Shown: positions 6,943-11,685 of the stretch, in pieces | Position numbering within the stretch: position 1 is the stretch's first letter | How the letters are laid out: every line of letters starts with the position of its first letter | Notes under the pieces: generated by a model | What the model saw: only the letters and a program-made list of their open reading frames with translations | What the model was told of the DNA's origin: nothing | The model's database searches: none | Translations under genes and position numbers: made by a program | NCBI GenBank assembly: GCA_018715025.1 | Contig: DVMK01000161.1 | Location: forward strand, 1 to 11,685 | Reading direction: 5' to 3' | Source: Candidatus Caccousia avistercoris | GTDB taxonomy: Bacteria > Bacillota > Clostridia > Oscillospirales > Acutalibacteraceae | Length of the DNA: 11,685 nt

Positions 6943-8019
6943 TTAATCCCCGAAGGAGATGCCCAGGTCGCGGGCGGAGCGAACCTCCTCGCAGGCGGGG
7001 GGGACGGTTTTCAGCTTGCCGGCCACCTCGGAAAGGGGCACGGGGACAATGGAACCGCCCTGAAGGGCCACCATATTGCCGTAATTCTGTTCGTAAATAA
7101 GCTGGGCGGCGGCGGTGCCGAATCTGGTGGAAAGCACCCTGTCGTAAGCGCAGGGGCTGCCGCCGCGCTGGAAGTGGCCGGGCACCGTAACACGGATTTC
7201 CTGGCCGGTTTTCTCCTCAATTTCGGCCGCCAGCGCGTAGGAGATGGAGGGGTACTTCATTTCGGCGCGGGCCGCCTTGAATTCCTTCTTGGAAAGCTTC
7301 GCCTCCTTTTGAGAGAGGGCGCCCTCCGCCACGGCCAGAATGGAAAAACGCTTGCCGGCCTTGTTCCTCTGTTCCAGCGTTTTTACAATGGATTCCAGCT
7401 TATAGGGAATCTCAGGCAGAAGGATGACGTCGGCCCCGCCGGCAATGCCGGCGTAAAGGGGAAGCCAGCCCACCTTGTGGCCCATAATCTCCACAATGAA
7501 CACCCGGCCGTGAGAGGTGGCCGTGGTGTGGATGCAGTCCAGCACATTGGTGGCAATTTCCACGGCGGAATGGAAGCCGAAGGTCATCTCTGTGCCCCAC
7601 ACGTCGTTGTCGATGGTCTTGGGCAGAGAAACCACCGGAAGCCCCTCCTCGCTGAGAAGGTTGGCGGTTTTGTGGGTGCCGTTGCCGCCCAGAATCACCA
7701 GGCAGTCCAGCTTCATTTTTTTGAAGTTGGATTTCATGGCCTTTACCTTGTCCACGTTGTCCTCGCCAATGACCCGCATCATTTTGAAGGGCTGGCGTGA
7801 GGTGCCCAGGATGGTGCCGCCCAGGGTCAGGATCCCGGAAAAATCCTCCTGCTTCATGCGCCGGTAGCTGCCCTCTATCAGGCCGCGGTAACCGTCCTGA
7901 ATGCCGTAAATGTCCACCTCGCTGCCCCATTTTTCATACAAAGCCTTGGCGACGCCCCGAATAGCGGCATTCAAGCCCTGGCAGTCCCCGCCGCTGGTAA
8001 GAATTCCCACTCGTTTCAC
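6943..8019 (-). CDS. pfkA: 6-phosphofructokinase, clostridial type with Gly/Lys donor-site signature
   Basis: Cytoplasmic glycolytic enzyme that phosphorylates fructose 6-phosphate to fructose 1,6-bisphosphate; 358 residues from the GTG at 8019. Motifs: SGGDCQGLNA (9-18), the donor loop GGNGT (111-115), PKTIDND (133-139) with catalytic Asp137 (E. coli Asp127), MGHKVGW (179-185) in place of the usual MGR, and PGHFQRGGSP for sugar phosphate binding (280-289). In this family Gly at E. coli position 104 goes with ATP use and Asp with PPi, while Gly124 goes with ATP and Lys with PPi; here the pair is Gly114 plus Lys134, a mixed form also known from ATP-using actinobacterial enzymes. ATP use is the likelier reading, but it is not certain. 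A TTG at 8025 is an alternative start (360 residues), but it lies only 2 bases from the ribosome binding site. Last gene of the ppx-ppk-pfkA unit. Confidence 0.93.
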   Translation of the reverse strand: MKRVGILTSGGDCQGLNAAIRGVAKALYEKWGSEVDIYGIQDGYRGLIEGSYRRMKQEDFSGILTLGGTILGTSRQPFKMMRVIGEDNVDKVKAMKSNFKKMKLDCLVILGGNGTHKTANLLSEEGLPVVSLPKTIDNDVWGTEMTFGFHSAVEIATNVLDCIHTTATSHGRVFIVEIMGHKVGWLPLYAGIAGGADVILLPEIPYKLESIVKTLEQRNKAGKRFSILAVAEGALSQKEAKLSKKEFKAARAEMKYPSISYALAAEIEEKTGQEIRVTVPGHFQRGGSPCAYDRVLSTRFGTAAAQLIYEQNYGNMVALQGGSIVPVPLSEVAGKLKTVPPACEEVRSARDLGISFGD

Positions 8020-8027
8020 TTTCAAAA

Positions 8028-8035
8028 CCCCTCTC
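8028..8035 (-). promoter_or_regulatory. Ribosome binding site for pfkA
   Basis: On the minus strand the sequence reads GAGAGGGG, 8 bases ahead of the GTG at 8019 and 2 bases ahead of the TTG at 8025. The spacing favours GTG, which also yields the usual N-terminus beginning MKRVGILTSGGD. Confidence 0.65.
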
Positions 8036-8040
8036 GTTCT

Positions 8041-10173
8041 TTATTTCTGCGCCTCTTCAATGGAGTACAGAGGACGCAGCGGTTTGGCGCGCTCCTCCTC
8101 CTCCAGCCTTTTCACCGCTTCCTTTGCCAGCCGGGAGAATTCCCTCTGGCAGTTGACCGAGGCCTTCCCGCGCCGGTCAATGGAAACATAGACGGTGTCG
8201 GGCTGCATAAGGCGCGTGTTGATGTTGTCGCTGAGCATAAGCTCTAAAATAGAGAACGCCCTCTGCTTCAAATCCTCATCCTCAATGGGGAAGACAAGCT
8301 CCACCCGGCGGTCCAGGTTGCGGGGCATCCAGTCGGCGCTTCCCATAAAGATGTGGGGCTCGCCCCCGTTTTCAAAGCGGAAAATACGGCTGTGCTCCAG
8401 CAGCTGGCCCACAATGCTGTGTACCGTGATGGTTTCGCTCACCCCCGGCAGGCCGGGGATCAGGCAGCAGATGCCACGCACAATCAGCTTGATGGGAACG
8501 CCCGCCTGAGAGGCCTCGTACAGAAGGGCGATGATGCCCGGGTCCACCAGGGAGTTGATTTTCGCGGTGATGCCCGAGGGCAGGCCCATGCGGGCGTTTT
8601 CCGCCTCCCGGCGGATGTGTTCCTCAAAAAAGGTGCGCATCCCGTGGGGGGCCACCACAAAGCGGTTGTAGTCCAGCGGCACAGAGTAGCCGGTAAGGGC
8701 GTTGAACATGGTGGAAGCGTCCGCGCCGAAGGGCTCGCGGCAGGTGAACATGCCGATGTCGGTGTAAATTTTGGCCGTGGAGTCGTTGTAATTGCCGGTG
8801 CCCATGTGCACGTAGCGGCGGATGCCGTCCTCGTCCCGGCGGACCACCAGCAGAATTTTGCAGTGGGTCTTCAGCCCGGCCAGGCCGTAGATGACGTGGC
8901 AGCCGGCGGCCTCCAGCTTTTTGGCCCAGTTGATGTTGTTTTCCTCGTCGAAGCGGGCCTTCAGCTCCACCAGTACGGTAACCTGCTTCCCGGCCTCGGC
9001 GGCCCGGATGAGGGCGGCTACAATGGGGGAATGGCCGCTGACCCGGTACAGCGTCTGCTTAATGGCCAGCACGTTTTCATCCTCGGCGGCCCGGCGCACA
9101 AACTCCACCACGCAGTCAAAGCTTTCATAGGGGTGGTGCACCATGCGGTCCTTCTCCCGAATGGCCTCGAAAATATCGCTGCAGCCCCAGAAATCCGCCG
9201 GGGGAGAAACGGGCACAATCGGTTCAAAGCACAGGCTGTCGCATCCGGGAAGGCTGGCGAATTTGGAAAGGAAGGTCAGGTCCAGCGGGCCGGAAAGCTC
9301 GTAAATGTCTTTTTGCCGCACCTTCAGCATGTCTGTGAGGAATTCCCGGATTTCCCCGTCGCATTTCTGCTCCAGCTCCAGCCTGACGGGGCGGCCCCGC
9401 TTCCTTTTTTTGATGGATTTCTGCACCTCCATCATCAGGTCGTCCGCTTCCTCGTCAATTTCAAGGTCAGAGTCGCGGGTGATGCGGAAGGGGCAGGCGG
9501 CCTTGATTTCCAGAGGCTCAAACAATTCCGGCAGCATCATGAGAATGACGTTTTCCAGGAGGAAAAAGCTGCGCTGCGCTTCCCCCTCCCCGGCGGGGAT
9601 TTCCAGAAAACGTGGCAGGATGGCGGGTACCTGAACCACGGCGAAGCAGGGCTCTTCCTCCTCCTTCTGCAGCCGCACGGCAATGTTCAGGCTTTTGTTG
9701 GAAAGCATGGGGAAGGGGCGGCTCCGGTCTACCGCCAGCGGCGTCAGCACAGGGAAAAGAAGCTTTTTGAAATAGCTTTGCAGAAAGGCCTTCTGGCCGC
9801 CGGTAAGCTGCTTCGGCTCTGCAAAAACGAAGCCGTTCCGCTTCAGCACCGGGAGGATGGACCGGTTCAGGCAGGAGTACTGCCGCTCCATAAAGGCGGA
9901 AATCTGCTCCCGCAGCTTGTCCAGCAGAGCCTGGGGCGTCAGCCCGGAAAGATCCGGCGCCGTGTATTTGGAGCGCACCTGCTCCATAACGCCTGCCACG
10001 CGCACCATAAAGAATTCATCCAGGTTCGAGGCGGTAATGGCAAGGAAGCGGATCCGCTCCATAATGGGATTCTCTTTTTCAAAGGCCTCCTCCAGCACGC
10101 GGCCGTTGAAGTCCAACCAGCTCAGCTCCCGGTTCACATAGGGGATACGGCCCTTTTCTTTGTTTGCTTTCAA
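8041..10173 (-). CDS. ppk1: Polyphosphate kinase 1
   Basis: Reversibly builds inorganic polyphosphate from the gamma phosphate of ATP through a phospho-histidine intermediate; 710 residues, normal for PPK1. Domains in order: an N-terminal helical domain with YVNRELSWLDFNGRVLEEA (12-30) and TASNLDEFFMVRVAG (47-61), a head domain (about 110-320), and two phospholipase D-like catalytic domains. Catalytic His437 lies in GLKTHCK and His456 in YVHMGTGNYN, 19 residues apart as in E. coli (435/454). Later motifs are LEHSR (592-596), FENGG (600-604) and MGSADWMPRNLDRRVE (610-625). The TTG at 10173 is the only usable start: the upstream ppx stop TGA is in the same frame, just 6 bases ahead. Its ribosome binding site lies inside the end of the ppx gene. 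About 21 bases separate its stop from pfkA. Confidence 0.97.
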   Translation of the reverse strand: MKANKEKGRIPYVNRELSWLDFNGRVLEEAFEKENPIMERIRFLAITASNLDEFFMVRVAGVMEQVRSKYTAPDLSGLTPQALLDKLREQISAFMERQYSCLNRSILPVLKRNGFVFAEPKQLTGGQKAFLQSYFKKLLFPVLTPLAVDRSRPFPMLSNKSLNIAVRLQKEEEEPCFAVVQVPAILPRFLEIPAGEGEAQRSFFLLENVILMMLPELFEPLEIKAACPFRITRDSDLEIDEEADDLMMEVQKSIKKRKRGRPVRLELEQKCDGEIREFLTDMLKVRQKDIYELSGPLDLTFLSKFASLPGCDSLCFEPIVPVSPPADFWGCSDIFEAIREKDRMVHHPYESFDCVVEFVRRAAEDENVLAIKQTLYRVSGHSPIVAALIRAAEAGKQVTVLVELKARFDEENNINWAKKLEAAGCHVIYGLAGLKTHCKILLVVRRDEDGIRRYVHMGTGNYNDSTAKIYTDIGMFTCREPFGADASTMFNALTGYSVPLDYNRFVVAPHGMRTFFEEHIRREAENARMGLPSGITAKINSLVDPGIIALLYEASQAGVPIKLIVRGICCLIPGLPGVSETITVHSIVGQLLEHSRIFRFENGGEPHIFMGSADWMPRNLDRRVELVFPIEDEDLKQRAFSILELMLSDNINTRLMQPDTVYVSIDRRGKASVNCQREFSRLAKEAVKRLEEEERAKPLRPLYSIEEAQK

Positions 10174-10179
10174 TTTGCA

Positions 10180-11685
10180 TCACACCTTTCCCAGCCCGGA
10201 GGCGTTTGCCGAGGCCGGACGTATTGCCAATTCAGGGCGGACGCCGAACACGTCCTCGAAGAAGGGGACCGCCTGGCGGAAGGCCCATTGCTCCAGGGCC
10301 GCCTCGTCCAGGCTTTCGGCGCTGACGAGAAGCCTGTTTTTGTCCAGCCTGACCTTGAGGTTTTTCAGCTTCTGCTTCTGGGATTGATCCAGGGCGTCGG
10401 CCAGGCGGAACATAGCGGCCAGCTTCGACACCACCAGGCGCTGCTGGCTGCTCACAAAGACAGGCGGCGAAACCTCGCCGGCCGGCAGGAAAATAGCGGC
10501 CACCGAGTACAGCTCCTCCTCCGTAAGGCCGAAAATGTCCATGCTCCGCACCAGCTGGAAGGTGCCCATGGACAACTGCCGGGGCTGAATGTGGTACCCG
10601 CATTCGTGCAGAACGGCGGCCAGCTCCAGCAGAAGCCGCTTGCGGGCGTCAAGGCCGTGGATTTCCTTCATTTTGTCAAAGAGCATGCCGGCGGCCGCGG
10701 CCACCTTCTCTGAATGAGGCTGGCTGCAGCAAAAGCTGCTGGCCAGCAGCCGGGCGCAGCCCAGGATATTTTCCCGCTGCCTGCTGAAAAGGCGATCCTT
10801 GTTTTTGGGGAAGAGGATTTCCTTCATGATAGGCTGAATCAAATCCACGCACGGCGCGGTAATCTCTTTCACTTTGGTGAGTTCTGCCAGGTACACATAG
10901 ATGGCGAGGGCGGTGTACAGCAGTTCCGCCTCCGTTTCTGCGATGCGGTAGCTGTAGCTGATTTTTTCCGGCGTAAGCGTACAGATTTTCCGGTACAGCT
11001 CTTTCAAAGCCTGGGTCTTTATTGTGTAGCAGCCGTTTTCCTCTTTTACGCCGCACAGCCTGGCGATGAGGTGGGAATCGCTGCCAGCCAGCACCAGGCG
11101 GCGGATGGAGGGCAGCCCCCCGGGGTAGACGGCCAAAATGCGGCCGATGGAGGCGTGCAGATATTCCTCCAGCACCTCATGGAAGCCTGTGGTCAGGGCT
11201 TGCAGGCTGCCCAGCATATCGTGCAGCTTCAAAGCGCCGATGGGGATGTTTTTGGAAAATTCAATGGTTTCCCCGCGGAATACGGCGATCCCGATGCTGC
11301 CGGTGCCAATGTACGAAAACATGGAACAGCAGTCCTGGGGCTTGTCTGTCAGACGCTCCAGCATTTCCCCGTAAATAAGGGACTTTTCCTGGTTATCCTC
11401 CAAAATTTCCACCTGAATGCCGTTCTGAATTTTCAGCTGATCCACGGCAAAGGCGCGGTTTCCCGCTTCCCGCAGGGCGGTGGTAGCCACCACGCGGCAG
11501 GTTTCCGTCCCATATTCCCCCATCAGGCGGGAAAAGCCTTGCAGGGCGGCGGAAACGGCCCGGATGCTTTCAAAGCTGATTTTTCCGCTGGTGAATACCT
11601 CATGGCCGATAGAAACGGGATATTCCAGATATTCCACATCGGAAAGCTCACCCCGCTTCAGCTGGCAGATGCGCATCCGCAGCAG
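10180..11685 (-). CDS. Ppx/GppA-family protein (exopolyphosphatase-like), 5' truncated, divergent active site
   Basis: Open from the right edge of the window (codons Leu-Leu-Arg precede the first Met at 11676), so the N-terminal strand with the usual DIGSN phosphate loop lies outside; 501 residues are visible. Ppx/GppA proteins have an actin-like ATPase fold and release phosphate from polyphosphate or pppGpp. Numbered from the Met at 11676, family features include TTALREAGN (65-73), a segment matching ...E..LIYGEML (97-106), a glycine loop YIGTGS (122-127), and a helical C-terminal domain with HSEKVAAAAGMLFDKM (321-336), LLLELAAVLHECG (348-360) and FRLADALDQS (423-432). Odd: the glycine loop normally reads DIGGGS, so the metal-binding Asp is Tyr122 here; the SGxEEAR motif reads EDNQEKS; and the C-terminal LHDIG/HH motif reads LHECG with no following histidine pair. 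A regulatory or altered-specificity role is possible. It is the first visible gene of the unit with ppk1 and pfkA. Confidence 0.85.
   Translation of the reverse strand: MLRMRICQLKRGELSDVEYLEYPVSIGHEVFTSGKISFESIRAVSAALQGFSRLMGEYGTETCRVVATTALREAGNRAFAVDQLKIQNGIQVEILEDNQEKSLIYGEMLERLTDKPQDCCSMFSYIGTGSIGIAVFRGETIEFSKNIPIGALKLHDMLGSLQALTTGFHEVLEEYLHASIGRILAVYPGGLPSIRRLVLAGSDSHLIARLCGVKEENGCYTIKTQALKELYRKICTLTPEKISYSYRIAETEAELLYTALAIYVYLAELTKVKEITAPCVDLIQPIMKEILFPKNKDRLFSRQRENILGCARLLASSFCCSQPHSEKVAAAAGMLFDKMKEIHGLDARKRLLLELAAVLHECGYHIQPRQLSMGTFQLVRSMDIFGLTEEELYSVAAIFLPAGEVSPPVFVSSQQRLVVSKLAAMFRLADALDQSQKQKLKNLKVRLDKNRLLVSAESLDEAALEQWAFRQAVPFFEDVFGVRPELAIRPASANASGLGKV
10183..10190 (-). promoter_or_regulatory. 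Ribosome binding site for ppk1, inside the end of ppx
   Basis: The minus strand reads GAAAGGTG, ending 9 bases before the TTG at 10173. It overlaps the last codons of the Ppx-like gene, which suggests that translation of ppk1 is coupled to the gene before it. The out-of-frame ATG at 10180 is not a start for ppk1. Confidence 0.6.

Noticed and set aside
8353..10713. A 786-residue open frame on the plus strand opposite ppk1 and the end of ppx
   Set aside because: It lies opposite clearly recognised genes, has no family features, is rich in Gly, His, Val and Gln as expected from the reverse complement of GC-rich codons, and runs across the ppx-ppk1 junction. It is a product of codon bias.
1..11685. 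Search for a new defence, mobile or biosynthetic system
   Set aside because: All gene-sized frames are accounted for by known families, gaps are short, and there are no repeats, integrases, transposases or attachment sites. The only unusual context is the ppx-ppk1-pfkA unit and the hydrolase pair, reported above with modest scores.

Overview
The window looks like chromosomal core sequence from a GC-rich, low-copy-gene Firmicute, most likely an anaerobic clostridium of the Oscillospiraceae/Ruminococcaceae type. The evidence is the gene order divIVA-ileS-lspA-rluD (the Gram-positive order downstream of the division cluster), strong AGGAGG-type ribosome binding sites, heavy use of TTG starts, and a clostridial style of Ppx/GppA and PfkA proteins. 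The taxonomic call is inference; no rRNA or other marker gene is present. There are no mobile elements, CRISPR arrays, tRNAs or rRNAs.

Left part (1-6850, plus strand): the 3' end of a DivIVA-type division/polarity gene, then ileS (isoleucyl-tRNA synthetase), a hairpin-plus-U-run terminator, lspA (signal peptidase II), an RluD-type 23S rRNA pseudouridine synthase, a Cof-type HAD phosphatase, a small membrane-anchored ComEA-like helix-hairpin-helix protein, and a cytoplasmic-looking lipase-family alpha/beta hydrolase. Gaps are 52 bases or less except for 73 bases between ileS and lspA, and the last two genes overlap by ATGA. lspA to the hydrolase therefore looks like one read-through unit.

Middle (6851-6942): a compact, near-symmetric bidirectional terminator separates the two converging transcription units.

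Right part (6943-11685, minus strand): an apparent operon transcribed leftward, with a Ppx/GppA-family gene (5' end cut by the window edge), then ppk1 (polyphosphate kinase), then pfkA (6-phosphofructokinase). The spacing is only 6 and about 21 bases. It joins polyphosphate synthesis and a Ppx-like protein to the committing step of glycolysis. The Ppx-like protein has lost several residues that are usually catalytic. The Pfk carries a mixed ATP/PPi specificity signature (Gly plus Lys).

Most of the window is ordinary housekeeping DNA. I do not see a clear new defence, mobile or biosynthetic system. The points most worth a second look are the divergent Ppx paired with ppk1 and pfkA, the phosphoryl-donor question for PfkA, the signal-less lipase coupled to a ComEA-like protein, and the terminator placed just before the lspA ribosome binding site.
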